A stretch of 33,956 nt of DNA from Microcoleus sp. EPA2 (GTDB lineage: Bacteria; Cyanobacteriota; Cyanobacteriia; Cyanobacteriales; Microcoleaceae). Each line of letters begins with the position of its first letter. The first letter of the stretch is position 1. The DNA is taken from assembly GCA_020882975.1 (NCBI GenBank), contig JAHRFD010000024.1, forward strand, positions 1-33,956, written 5' to 3'. The notes beneath the pieces were generated by a model that worked only from the letters and a program-made list of their open reading frames with translations, had not been told where the DNA came from and ran no database searches. The position numbers were made by a program, and so were the translations under genes. Positions 1-8,398 of this stretch are shown here, in pieces.

Positions 1-435
1 TCGTACATTCCGTGGGGCGGGGGCGGGTTGATTAAGTTTGTTTGTTTTTTACCTATATTATTCGTAAAACCCGCCCCTACCAGGAATTTTGTGGTTGATT
101 TTTTCGTACATTCCGTGGGGCGGGGACGGGTTGATTAAGCTTGTTTGTTTTTTACCTATATTATTGGTAAAACCCGCCCCTACTAGGAACTGTATGGTTA
201 AGTTTTTCGTACATTCCGTGGGGCGGGGGCGGGTTGATTAAGTTTGTTTGTTTTTTACTTATATTATTCGTCAAACCCGCCCCTACCAGGAATTTTATGG
301 TTGATTTTTTCGTGGGGCGGGGGCGGGTTGATTAAGTTTGTTTGTTTTTTACTTATATTATTCGTCAAACCCGCCCCTACCAGGAATTTTCCCGCCCCTA
401 CCAGGAACTGTATGGTAATTTTTTTCGTACATTCA
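1..435. repeat. GC-rich tandem repeat array, unit about 103 bp
   Basis: About four copies of a near-identical unit start at about 1, 104, 207 and 310, followed by a truncated piece to about 435. Each unit opens with a TCGTACATTCCGTGGGGCGG-type start; the copy at 310 lacks about 9 bp of it. Within each unit a GGGGCGGGTT arm faces an AACCCGCCCC arm across an AT-rich centre, so each unit can fold into a hairpin. The array runs off the left window edge and stops at the 3' end of mtnD. The open frame on the forward strand here is repeat-derived and I do not regard it as a gene. Confidence 0.85.
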
Positions 436-975
436 GTTCTTGATTTTCAATTGCCTTTTCGTATATTGAGGCACCCACCCTTGAGCCGTGGTGTAATACT
501 GCACCGCTTTCAAGTGTAGCGACGCCGTGAGATAAAACCAATGTTCCGTGTTGGGGGGAACTTGAATATATTCCTGTGATTCCAACAATAATTGCACCTC
601 AGAACCGTTAGGATATACAAACCCAAACACACATTCGCCGGCTAAAACATGAATGACTTCTGCATCGGCGTGGGTATGAGTACGATAGCTTTGAGTCATC
701 ATCCCGTAAATCAGTGGCGAACCAGGGTGCAGCACTTTTAAGTCACACCACTGACATCCACCGGTGAATTTGAACATTTCAAATTCGCTTTTAAATGCTG
801 CGAGGATCTGCTGTTTTTCTGTTACATTGAGCAGGTCTTGGACTAGCAGTTCTTGAACCGCAGGAGTTTTGTCGATCGCCAGACGGTCTATCTGAATGTT
901 TAAACCAGCTAGTTTGTTCGCGATCGCCCCAATTTCCCTGTATATCGTACCATCATCTAGTTGCAGAACAGCCAT
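433..975 (-). CDS. mtnD: Acireductone dioxygenase (cupin, methionine salvage)
   Basis: The 180-residue product matches acireductone dioxygenase, a small cytosolic cupin that oxidises the acireductone intermediate of the methylthioadenosine (methionine) salvage pathway using Fe or Ni. The metal-binding pattern is visible: an HTHADAEV stretch (His-x-His-x3-Glu) near residue 100 and a later His in the VPPNTEHWF segment, followed by the GWVPQYT end typical of the family. Its length is normal (about 180). The ATG start at 975 has a good ribosome binding site (AGGTGG) about 6 bases upstream. No other methionine salvage gene is adjacent, so it stands alone between repeats. A generic cupin of another function is possible, but the full ligand set favours ARD. 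Confidence 0.8.
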   Translation of the reverse strand: MAVLQLDDGTIYREIGAIANKLAGLNIQIDRLAIDKTPAVQELLVQDLLNVTEKQQILAAFKSEFEMFKFTGGCQWCDLKVLHPGSPLIYGMMTQSYRTHTHADAEVIHVLAGECVFGFVYPNGSEVQLLLESQEYIQVPPNTEHWFYLTASLHLKAVQYYTTAQGWVPQYTKRQLKIKN

Positions 976-1059
976 AGTACACCACCTACTGTGTTGTTGA
1001 GCTTTGAGGAAAATTTAACTTTCCCTTCACCACCAATTTAATGGGTCGTTGCGTATATT

Positions 1060-1248
1060 TCGATCCCCCTAAATCCCCCTTAATAAGGGGGACTGTCGAT
1101 CGGAATCTTGTCCCCCCCTTAATAAGGGGGACTGTCGATCGGAATCTTGTCCCCCCCCCTTAATAAGGGGGACTGTCGATCGGAATCTTGTCCCCCCCTT
1201 AGTAGGGGCGGTGCCCCCGTGCCCGCCCTCTTTATTAGGGGGGATCGA
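1060..1248. repeat. Tandem 39-41 bp repeat bounded by inverted ends
   Basis: Three direct copies of a unit beginning TTAATAAGGGGGACTGTCGA start at about 1080, 1119 and 1160, followed by a degenerate copy from 1199. The block is framed by an inverted pair, TCGATCCCCCTAA at 1060 and TTAGGGGGGATCGA ending at 1248, which differ by one C. It fills most of the gap between mtnD and nupC. The remaining bases 1249-1508 are AT-rich and show only a short direct repeat (CCCATGAG) near 1460-1480, with no gene. Confidence 0.8.
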
Positions 1249-1508
1249 GATATATGCAGCATCATAAAAAATTGGTATTAAAGATTAAAATTCTGACTAC
1301 TTACCATAATAGCCGATCGCTATAATTTGATGTCTAGCCTCTAAAACTATCAAGGGAATACCATAAATTAAAGAAAGTTTTGGATTATTTAATTTTTATT
1401 TAATATACTAATTTTTTAGGTGGTGAGGACCTGGGAGGAAAAGGAAAAATTTGTGCCCATGAGCCCAGAAACCCATGAGCAACAAAAAAAATGCTCAACC
1501 TATCGCCC

Positions 1509-2717
1509 TTACAGCAGCATTCCCGCAATACAAGCAGTCATGAAACAAGCCACAGAACCAGCAATCATCGCCCTGACAGCCAACTGAGCCAAATCGCCCT
1601 TTCGCTCAGGAACCATCGCCCCAATCCCCCCAATCTGAATTCCAATCGACCCAATATTAGAAAAACCGCACAAAGCATAAATTGTAATAATTTGCGATCG
1701 TTGGGAAATCGCCTTTTGTTTCACCAAATCCATCAAATCCAAATAAGCAATAAACTCATTTAAAATCGTCTTTTTGCCCAAAATCATCCCCACCTTGCCA
1801 CAATCCGCCCAAGGCACCCCCATCAGCCAAGCAACGGGAGCCATTAAATAAGAAAAAATCCATTCCAGCGATAATTGAGGCAAACTAATCAGCCCTCCAA
1901 ACCAACCCAAAACGGCATTTAAAAAAGCCAACAAACCCAAAAAACCAATCAGCATCGCCGCCACATTAGCCGCCAACTTCAACCCATCACTAGCACCAGA
2001 AGCCGCGGCATCCACCGCATTTGCATAAACCTGTTCCACCTTCACCTCAACCACCCCAGCAGTCAGGGATTTTTCCGTTTCCGGGTACAGCAATTTAGAA
2101 ATAGCCAAGGCCGCCGGTGCGGACATTACCGAAGCGGCAATTAAATGTTCCGCAGCCACTCCAAAAGAAATATAAGCGGCCATTACTCCTCCCGCAATCG
2201 TCGCAAAACCGCCCGTCATCACAGCGTGAAGTTCCGAGAGAGTCATCGTCGCCAAATAGGGTTTAATTAACAGAGGAGCTTCCGTTTGTCCGATGAAGAT
2301 ATTCGCAGCACAAGAAAGGGTTTCTGCACCGGAAGTTTTCATGGTTTTCATCATCCCCCAAGCCACTACCTGCACCACTCGCTGCAAAATCCCGTAATGA
2401 TAAAGTAGAGTAATAAACGAAGAGAAAAAGATAATTGTTGGCAGAACTTTAAAAGCGATAAAATGTTCAGAAAAATTGTCACCGAAGACAAACTTAGCCC
2501 CCGCATCAGAAAAATTGAGAAACTGGGTGACTAAATCTCCCAAAAATTTAAATACCGCCAAACCCGGAGCAGTTTTGAGAATCAAAATAGCGAAAATTAG
2601 CTGTAAAGCAATTCCCCAGAGTATCGGTGGCCACTTAACCGCGCGTCGATCGACTGAAAAGGCATAAGACAGCCCAACAAAAACCACTAAACCCAATACA
2701 GAAATAAGTCTGTCCAT
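1509..2717 (-). CDS. NupC-family concentrative nucleoside transporter
   Basis: The predicted inner membrane protein of about 402 residues belongs to the CNT (NupC) family, which imports nucleosides with Na+ or H+. Diagnostic segments are present: [13 protein letters not shown] near the middle, then [17 protein letters not shown], and a C-terminal [15 protein letters not shown] stretch. Multiple hydrophobic helices span the length, which is normal for the family. The frame can be extended to a TTG at 2750, but I choose the ATG at 2717 because the extra 11 residues are polar and have no ribosome binding site. It is transcribed divergently from der, with 72 bp between the starts. The exact substrate (purine or pyrimidine nucleosides) cannot be read from the sequence. 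Confidence 0.88.
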   Translation of the reverse strand: MDRLISVLGLVVFVGLSYAFSVDRRAVKWPPILWGIALQLIFAILILKTAPGLAVFKFLGDLVTQFLNFSDAGAKFVFGDNFSEHFIAFKVLPTIIFFSSFITLLYHYGILQRVVQVVAWGMMKTMKTSGAETLSCAANIFIGQTEAPLLIKPYLATMTLSELHAVMTGGFATIAGGVMAAYISFGVAAEHLIAASVMSAPAALAISKLLYPETEKSLTAGVVEVKVEQVYANAVDAAASGASDGLKLAANVAAMLIGFLGLLAFLNAVLGWFGGLISLPQLSLEWIFSYLMAPVAWLMGVPWADCGKVGMILGKKTILNEFIAYLDLMDLVKQKAISQRSQIITIYALCGFSNIGSIGIQIGGIGAMVPERKGDLAQLAVRAMIAGSVACFMTACIAGMLL

Positions 2718-2789
2718 ATCAGTCACATTCAGCCTATAATAAAAGGTCAAACATCAAAATTACAAAGCAGCCTGATTGCTGCTACCTTT

Positions 2790-4154
2790 ATGCCTCTACC
2801 TATAGTTGCTATTATTGGACGCCCCAATGTCGGCAAATCGACCATTGTCAATCGCCTAGCCAACAGCCAAGACGCCATCGTCCACGACGAACCGGGAATT
2901 ACGCGCGATCGCACTTACAGACCAGCATACTGGGGCGATCGCGAATATCAAGTAGTAGACACCGGCGGGCTAGTATTCGACGACGAAACCGAATTTCTGC
3001 CCATGATTCGCGAACAAGCCATGGCCGCCCTCGCAGAAGCCAGTGCAGCAATTTTCGTAGTTGACGGAAAAGTGGGACTGACTGGGGGCGACGAAGCCAT
3101 CGCCTCTTGGCTGAGACTGCAAAAAGTCCCCGTCATTCTAGCCGTCAACAAATGCGAATCGGAAACTACCGGACTCACCCAAGCAGCAGATTTTTGGCAA
3201 TTAGGACTAGGAGAACCTTACCCAATTTCCGGCATCCACGGCAACGGCACCGGCGAATTGCTAGACCAATTAATTACTTATCTTCCCACAGAAGTATTAC
3301 CGGAAGTAGAAGAAACTAAAGTGGCAATTATTGGCAGGCCAAACGTCGGCAAATCCAGTTTGTTAAACGCATTTCTGGGAGAAAACCGCGCCATAGTCAG
3401 CCCAATTTCCGGGACAACTCGCGATGCGATCGACACCATCGTCAAACGTGGCGATAACACCTACCGTTTAATCGACACCGCCGGCATTCGCAAAAAGAAA
3501 AATGTCGAATACGGTGCAGAATTCTTCGGGATCAACCGCGCCTTCAAAGCCATCCGTCGTGCTGATGTCGTACTGCTAGTAATAGATGCCATTGATGGTG
3601 TTACCGATCAAGACCAAAAATTAGCCGATCGCATCAGCCAAGAAGGTAGAGCCTGCATCATCGTCGTCAACAAATGGGATGCCGTAGAAGACAAAGAATC
3701 CGATACCATCTACGAGTACGAAAAAGAAGTCAGAGCTCGACTTTATTTCCTCGATTGGGCAGAAATGATTTTTGTTAGCGCCATGACAGGACAGCGAGTA
3801 GAAAAAACCATTGAATTAGTAGATAAAGCATCCAGCGAACACAAACGCCGCGTCACCACCGCCGTCATTAATGAAGTCATAGAAGAAGCCACAAGCTGGC
3901 ACTCCGCCCCCGTGACACGCCAAGGAAAACAAGGCAAAATCTATTACGGCACTCAAGTGCGATCGCAACCACCAACCATCGCCCTATTTGTCAATGACAC
4001 CAAACGCTTCACCGAAAACTATCGCCGCTACATGGAAAGCCAATTTCGCAAACACCTAGGCTTTACAGGCACACCCATGCGGTTACTTTGGAGAGGCAAA
4101 AAAGTTCGTGAATCAGAACAAAGCAGCACAAACAGAGCACTCCGCGTCAAGTAA
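2790..4154 (+). CDS. der: Ribosome assembly GTPase Der (EngA)
   Basis: The 454-residue product has two consecutive GTPase domains and a C-terminal KH-like domain, the architecture unique to Der/EngA, which acts in 50S ribosomal subunit maturation. The first P-loop (GRPNVGKST) is at about residues 9-17 and the second (GRPNVGKSS) at about 181-189. DTGG and DTAGI switch II motifs and NKCE and NKWD base-specificity motifs are present in the two halves. Length and start (ATG) are standard. It heads a forward-strand series running through ecfT and pipX. Cyanobacterial studies have linked EngA to the PipX network by conserved gene neighbourhood, which this layout fits. Confidence 0.97.
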   Translation: MPLPIVAIIGRPNVGKSTIVNRLANSQDAIVHDEPGITRDRTYRPAYWGDREYQVVDTGGLVFDDETEFLPMIREQAMAALAEASAAIFVVDGKVGLTGGDEAIASWLRLQKVPVILAVNKCESETTGLTQAADFWQLGLGEPYPISGIHGNGTGELLDQLITYLPTEVLPEVEETKVAIIGRPNVGKSSLLNAFLGENRAIVSPISGTTRDAIDTIVKRGDNTYRLIDTAGIRKKKNVEYGAEFFGINRAFKAIRRADVVLLVIDAIDGVTDQDQKLADRISQEGRACIIVVNKWDAVEDKESDTIYEYEKEVRARLYFLDWAEMIFVSAMTGQRVEKTIELVDKASSEHKRRVTTAVINEVIEEATSWHSAPVTRQGKQGKIYYGTQVRSQPPTIALFVNDTKRFTENYRRYMESQFRKHLGFTGTPMRLLWRGKKVRESEQSSTNRALRVK

Positions 4155-4417
4155 TTCTTGATAGTGTGGATTTTGGATTTTAGATTGAAAAAAAAGCTGT
4201 TTGATGATATAATTAATTACGATTTACAGCCAAAGACTTAATCTAAAATTCAAAGCTTTTATTAAATAACAAAAGTTAAAAAAAATGGGTGCATCTCAGT
4301 TTTGCCAATATATTCGTAGGGGCGAAATCGGGATGCTCCCCAAAAAATAAATTAATCAACCTTCAACAATAAATAAATTGAAATTAATTAAAAAATCTAA
4401 CATCTAACAAACACAAG

Positions 4418-5413
4418 ATGGATTTATTGAAATCGCTTCCCATTGGACTATACCTGGAACAACCCATAACTTGGCTCCACCGCCTCGATCCGCGAGTCAA
4501 ATTAGCCTGGTTGATGACATTCCTGATTGCGCCCATACTCGCCAATCCAATCTGGCGATTGATGCTAGTGGGAATGTTAATCATCCTGACACTAAGTGCA
4601 GCAATTCCCCTCCGGGTGTGGAAACAGCAAATGGGAATGCTGTTGCTATTCTGCTTGTTAGTATTTGGCCTGAGTACGATCGCCCCTGATGCACTCCCAT
4701 CGGAACACCAGCCCCGTCTCCCCGCCGACGAATTAGCCTTTTCCCAGCAGCCCAAAACCCTCCCCGAACCCACTCCACCAAAACCCTGGTACGAACCCTT
4801 TAATTTAGACTCAAAATCTACCAACCAAAAGCCCAAATCCCCAACCCCAAATTCTCTCCCTCAACCCACAAATTATAATTACGTTTTATTCAAGCAAGGC
4901 CCGATCAAAATCACCCGCAAATCCCTAGATTTAGCTATCAACGTCAGCACCTTATTTTTTACAGTAATTTACAGCACCAACCTCTATCTCCTTACCACAG
5001 CCAGCGAAGAAATTACCACTGCGATCGAAAACTTAATGCAGCCCCTGCGCCGCTTGAACTGGCCGGTGACAGAAATAGCTTTAACCTTAACTTTATCTTT
5101 GCGCTTCATTCCCCTAGTATTGGAAGAAATTCAAAATTTAGTGCGATCGGTCAGAACCAGAGCTATAAACTGGAAAAAACTAGGATTGAGACGCGCTGCT
5201 CAAGTATGGTTGACGATCGCCGAACGATTGTTAGAAAACTTGCTTTTGCGAGCAGAACAAATTGCTAGCGCCATGCAAGTTCGTGGCTTCACCAGTCCCG
5301 ATCGACATCGCGTAGCATGGCACCAGTTGCACCTAAAAATTCGAGACTGGATCGCGATCGCCTGCTTAATAGTTCTCTGGAGTGCCCGCTTAGTTTGGGG
5401 TTGGGACAGTTAA
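4418..5413 (+). CDS. ecfT: ECF transporter T component (EcfT/CbiQ family)
   Basis: This 331-residue integral membrane protein resembles the T component of energy-coupling factor transporters, which couples ATPase subunits to a vitamin- or metal-binding S component. The N-terminus has the family pattern (LDPRVKLAW) followed by transmembrane helices, and the C-terminal half has the coupling helices with an AMQVRGF motif near residue 290 (the Ala-Arg-Gly type signature). Residues of roughly 95-160 form a Pro- and Asn-rich hydrophilic insert (many P, K, S) that is unusual for a CbiQ-like core. No A or S component gene is adjacent, so the substrate is unknown; cyanobacterial ECF parts are often scattered. 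The start is the ATG at 4418, with only a weak ribosome binding site. Confidence 0.88.
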   Translation: MDLLKSLPIGLYLEQPITWLHRLDPRVKLAWLMTFLIAPILANPIWRLMLVGMLIILTLSAAIPLRVWKQQMGMLLLFCLLVFGLSTIAPDALPSEHQPRLPADELAFSQQPKTLPEPTPPKPWYEPFNLDSKSTNQKPKSPTPNSLPQPTNYNYVLFKQGPIKITRKSLDLAINVSTLFFTVIYSTNLYLLTTASEEITTAIENLMQPLRRLNWPVTEIALTLTLSLRFIPLVLEEIQNLVRSVRTRAINWKKLGLRRAAQVWLTIAERLLENLLLRAEQIASAMQVRGFTSPDRHRVAWHQLHLKIRDWIAIACLIVLWSARLVWGWDS

Positions 5414-5647
5414 AATTGAACATCTATCTAGGGACATAGATACTAGACGTTCCACGCATTCAAGCCACAAAGCGAGGGATTGGGCGATCGCTTTGTGGAA
5501 AAAATTTACACGCCCGCCGCACAAAAAGATTGTGCGCAACTAAATTCTCAACAGAGCAGCATTAAAGGTAAAATGAATCGAGTTTCATAGAACCAACTAG
5601 CAGAGCGCGGGCCAGCAAAAGAAGCCGTTGTCAAGGCCCTAGGCACG

Positions 5648-5789
5648 CAGGGCTGTTTCATTCTTTGTAGGGGCAATCCCCCCGTGGTTGCCCCAATGCC
5701 TGAAATGACTGAAAATGGTCTGTGGGGGGGTAGGCACGGGGGCACTACCCCTACAAAGCCCTCGTTTTTTGGAGAATGAAACCGCCCTG
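5648..5789. mobile_element. MITE-like element with terminal inverted repeats and 10-bp target duplication
   Basis: The 142-bp element begins CAGGGCTGTTTCATTC (5648-5663) and ends GAATGAAACCGCCCTG (5774-5789); these ends are inverted repeats matching at 15 of 16 bases. It is flanked by a perfect direct duplication CCTAGGCACG at 5638-5647 and 5790-5799. Inside, CTTTGTAGGGG (5663-5673) faces CCCCTACAAAG (5748-5758), and GGGGCAA/TTGCCCC forms a nested hairpin. There is no coding capacity, so it would need a transposase supplied in trans. The duplication length would suit an IS4-like enzyme, but this is inference. Confidence 0.85.
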
Positions 5790-5799
5790 CCTAGGCACG

Positions 5800-6017
5800 G
5801 GATGGCGGGGACTACGCTATAAAGACGTCAAAGTTGAACGATCGGACAGTAGAGCCCCAAAGGTACGACTGCACGGAACAGCCTCAACACTAGCCTGTAC
5901 TTGGGGGAATTGCCAGTGGCAATAGAGCCTCAGCCACGACGGAGACTACTTTAGGCCCACCGCGATCGCCCTTTGCAGCCCGCATTCAACCACGCGACGT
6001 CCCACCTGAGAGCGAAA
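5800..6017 (+). other. Non-coding, structure-rich gap upstream of pipX (possible RNA)
   Basis: The gap between ecfT (ends 5413) and pipX (starts 6073) is about 660 bp and has no convincing gene. Outside the MITE it is not AT-rich like other gaps here. It contains stable inverted pairs: CCCCAA..GTAC at 5855-5866 facing GTACTTGGGG at 5897-5906, a small GCCA/TGGC hairpin at about 5922-5930, and GCCT/AGGC arms at about 5928-5960. I compared it by eye with tmRNA, RNase P RNA and SRP RNA signatures and saw none. It may encode an unidentified small RNA or a long leader of pipX. The strand is uncertain; the left part (5414-5637) shows nothing I can name. Confidence 0.35.
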
Positions 6018-6020
6018 CTC

Positions 6021-6053
6021 AAATCTAAAATCTAAAATCTAAAATCTAAAATT
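6021..6053. repeat. Heptamer tandem repeat (AAATCTA)n
   Basis: More than four copies of a 7-base unit (AAATCTA) end about 20 bases upstream of the pipX start. Short tandem heptamer repeats of this sort are typical of filamentous cyanobacterial intergenic DNA. Confidence 0.8.
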
Positions 6054-6072
6054 GTCCGATTGTGAGCTTTTA

Positions 6073-6342
6073 ATGACTACCGAAACCTACCTTAATCATC
6101 CCAATTTTGGCCTTTTATTCAGGGTGTCTCAGGTTGAAGACAGCCAAGAATTATTTACGACTCTCTACGCCCAGCGCCTGTTTTTTTTAGTAACAAACGG
6201 CCCTGGCGGTTTGAGATTTGAACCCATCAGTCGTTCCGATGCTCGCCTAATGGTCGAAATTCGCCTCCGCACTCTCCGCCGCAGCGGTCAATATAAGGAG
6301 TACGACCAATTGCAGATCGTTCACAAGCGAACTTTTCAATAA
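6073..6342 (+). CDS. pipX: PII-interacting protein X (NtcA coactivator)
   Basis: The 89-residue product matches PipX, which shuttles between the nitrogen transcription factor NtcA, as coactivator when 2-oxoglutarate is high, and the PII signal protein GlnB when nitrogen is sufficient. The N-terminal NHPNFGLLFRV segment, the TLYAQRLFFLV strand region (Tudor-like domain) and the C-terminal RLRTLRRSGQ helix are characteristic. A longer frame starts at a TTG at 6052, but the ATG at 6073 gives exactly the usual PipX length and the conserved N-terminus, so I use it. pipY follows after 31 bp, the conserved pipX-pipY order that suggests cotranscription. No clear NtcA box (GTA-N8-TAC) is seen upstream. 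Confidence 0.93.
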   Translation: MTTETYLNHPNFGLLFRVSQVEDSQELFTTLYAQRLFFLVTNGPGGLRFEPISRSDARLMVEIRLRTLRRSGQYKEYDQLQIVHKRTFQ

Positions 6343-6373
6343 AAACTTGGTAATTGCTCATTGGTTTTTTTTT

Positions 6374-7039
6374 ATGACTATTGCCTCTCGGATTGCTACC
6401 ATTCGCCAACAATTGCCTGACTCAGTAAGGTTAATTGCCGTTACCAAACAAGTACCTACTGATGCGATTCGGGAAGCCTACGATGCCGGAATTCGGGACT
6501 TTGGGGAGAGTAAGGTTCAAGAGACCGCCGAAAAACAAAGTCAACTCCAAGATTTGCCAGGTATCAATTGGCACTTAATCGGTCACTTGCAGGCAAACAA
6601 AGCTGCGAAAGCTTTAGAGCAATTCCAGTGGATTCATTCTCTCGACAACTTAAAACTCGCAACTAGACTCGATCGACTAGCCGGAGAACTATCCTGCTCT
6701 CCCCAAGTTTGCTTGCAAGTTAAAATTTTGCCCGATCCAGACAAATACGGCTGGACTATCCCCGAACTACTGGCAGACCTTCCCGAACTCAACAGATGTC
6801 AACACCTCAAAATTCAAGGTTTGATGACAATACCTCCCCTGGGATTAGATGACTCACAAATCCTAGAATTTTTTAACACTACCCGCCAACTTGCTGACCA
6901 AATCCAGCAGCAAAATTTTGCCCACATTCACATGGAGCAACTCTCGATGGGAATGTCAGGAGATTATCACTTGGCTATTCAAGCCGGTGCTACTATGATA
7001 CGGCTAGGACAAACCTTATTTGGTTCTAGGAGGGGATGA
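6374..7039 (+). CDS. pipY: PLP homeostasis protein PipY (YggS/PLPBP family)
   Basis: The 221-residue product is a YggS/PROSC family protein, a single-domain TIM-barrel that binds pyridoxal phosphate and controls PLP and amino/keto acid balance without a known catalytic reaction. The PLP-binding lysine is Lys25 in LIAVTKQV, followed by the family motifs DFGESKVQE, WHLIGHLQ.NK and the C-terminal LSMGMSGD and RLGQTLFG phosphate-binding segments. The ATG at 6374 is preferred over an upstream TTG (6347) because the extra residues are not part of the fold. Pairing with pipX is conserved across cyanobacteria and gives the gene its name. The 3' end lies next to a dead IS607 fragment. Confidence 0.94.
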   Translation: MTIASRIATIRQQLPDSVRLIAVTKQVPTDAIREAYDAGIRDFGESKVQETAEKQSQLQDLPGINWHLIGHLQANKAAKALEQFQWIHSLDNLKLATRLDRLAGELSCSPQVCLQVKILPDPDKYGWTIPELLADLPELNRCQHLKIQGLMTIPPLGLDDSQILEFFNTTRQLADQIQQQNFAHIHMEQLSMGMSGDYHLAIQAGATMIRLGQTLFGSRRG

Positions 7040-7049
7040 TATCCCATAT

Positions 7050-7380
7050 ATGTTAAGATTCGACTCATGGCATAGGTACCACTCAGAATCATCGGTCGAA
7101 TTTCTGGGCTTGCATCCTCAAACACTAAGAAGATACGCCAAGGTCGGGAAAATTAAAAGCATCAACAACGAGGCTAAGCAAAGGCTCTACGATGTAAATT
7201 CCTACCAGCGCCGTGCCATTGGAGTTAGCCTTGTCTGCTAATGCCTACTTAGTTCACCAAAACAGCGAAATCACCTCGCCAGATTGGTGGAATTCATGTA
7301 GCAGCCAGATCCAGAGGCAGAAATCATCAAAGATATCGGCTCTGGTCTTAACTTCAAATGTTAGCAAAAAAGTATCGGTT
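7050..7380 (+). pseudogene. Remnant of IS607-family serine recombinase TnpA
   Basis: An open piece (7050-7241) encodes a MerR-like helix-turn-helix: LGLHPQTLRRYAKVGKIKS followed by a QRLYDVNSY strand, the N-terminus of IS607-type TnpA. After a frame change the homology continues in stop-interrupted form: the frame through 7231-7368 reads like the catalytic domain (LSSPKQRNHLAR.VEF, then PEAEIIKDIGSGLNFK), with stops at about 7240, 7300 and 7367. The rest of TnpA and any TnpB are absent. This is a decayed insertion between pipY and sepF; it cannot encode an active recombinase. Confidence 0.8.
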
Positions 7381-7462
7381 AAATATCAATTAGTCAGCAA
7401 CCCGTGACTTACGCGCAAGGCGAGTATAGTGGGGGCTGCAAACTCGTTATGGAGAATAAATC

Positions 7463-8080
7463 ATGAGCATTTTTTCCAAGCTAAAAGATTTTGTGGGCTT
7501 TAACAACGAAGAAGAGTACGATGGCGAGTACGATGAATTGGAGGAGGCGCGCTATCAGAACGCCTATCAACCTCCTGAACCGAATCCCGCAGCAGCAGTG
7601 GCGGCTGAAGAAGAACGTCGCCAAAATCGCAGAATGCGGGAGAGATCAGTAGTAGGACCGACAAATACAGATGTTGTTACACCAACCGGGGGAGTAGGGT
7701 CAGTAATGAATAACGTGATTGGAATGCCTGGAGCTATGAACGGAGTTTCGGAAGTGGTAGTTATGGAGCCGCGCACTTTTGAAGAGATGCCGGCCGCAAT
7801 TCGAGCGCTGAAGGAACGGAAATCTGTGGTCTTGAATCTGACCATTATGGACCCAGACCAAGCACAAAGAGCTGTAGACTTTGTAGCTGGTGGTACTTAC
7901 GCCCTTGACGGTCATCAAGAACGCATTGGCGAAAGTATTTTCTTGTTTACACCAAGCTGCGTTCAGGTAAGAACTCAATCTGGTGTAGTTCACGAAGTAC
8001 CTCCAGCTCAAGGACGGCCCCGCACTGCGGCTCCGGCACCGACAGTCTGGCCAGCAGAACAAGCTCAAATGGCTCAGTAG
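7463..8080 (+). CDS. sepF: Cell division protein SepF (Cdv2)
   Basis: The 205-residue product is SepF, a membrane-associated protein that bundles FtsZ filaments and tethers the Z ring; in cyanobacteria it is also called Cdv2 and substitutes for FtsA. The N-terminal [13 protein letters not shown] segment is the expected amphipathic membrane anchor, followed by an acidic and Ala/Arg-rich linker (about 17-95) and the conserved SepF core (about 98-175) with [22 protein letters not shown] and [20 protein letters not shown] sits about 10 bases before the ATG. It lies in the common cyanobacterial order pipX-pipY-sepF-proC, but the IS607 remnant has widened the gap to pipY. Confidence 0.95.
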   Translation: MSIFSKLKDFVGFNNEEEYDGEYDELEEARYQNAYQPPEPNPAAAVAAEEERRQNRRMRERSVVGPTNTDVVTPTGGVGSVMNNVIGMPGAMNGVSEVVVMEPRTFEEMPAAIRALKERKSVVLNLTIMDPDQAQRAVDFVAGGTYALDGHQERIGESIFLFTPSCVQVRTQSGVVHEVPPAQGRPRTAAPAPTVWPAEQAQMAQ

Positions 8081-8087
8081 TCATCAC

Positions 8088-8135
8088 TTATTAGTTAGTA
8101 GTTAGTAGTTAGTAGTTATTAACTAATAACTACTG
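8088..8135. repeat. TTAGTAG-type repeats with a 10-bp stem hairpin
   Basis: Downstream of sepF, copies of GTTAGTA run into AGTAGTTATT (8111-8120), which pairs perfectly with AATAACTACT (8125-8134) around an AACT loop. It may act as a factor-dependent terminator or RNA stabiliser, although no poly-T tract follows. Confidence 0.6.
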
Positions 8136-8303
8136 ACTCCGGCATCAAGGCGGGAGACAAATAACATGAGTAATATCAAATCCGTTGACATCAGAATTAT
8201 GATTTCTCTCTTCTCTTTCTCTGTGTCCTCTGTGTTCTCTGTGGTTTAATCATTCCGATACAACCGGAATTGAAATAACAACCAATCAGGAATAAAAATC
8301 TAA

Positions 8304-8398
8304 AACAAATAACAAACAACAAACAACAAATAACAAACAACAAATAACAAACAACAAACAACAAATAACAAATAACAAATAACAAATAACAAATAATT
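8304..8398. repeat. Heptamer repeats AACAAAC/AACAAAT before proC
   Basis: About thirteen 7-base units, mixing AACAAAC and AACAAAT, run right up to the proC start codon. There is no recognisable ribosome binding site between the repeat and the ATG, so the repeat forms the immediate 5' leader of proC. Confidence 0.8.

Noticed and set aside
244..519. Forward open frame of 91 codons over the first repeat array
   Set aside because: It is built from repeat DNA and overlaps the 3' end of mtnD on the other strand.
5548..5745. Reverse-strand 65-codon frame
   Set aside because: It lies across the MITE border, so its sequence is a chance join of element and host DNA.
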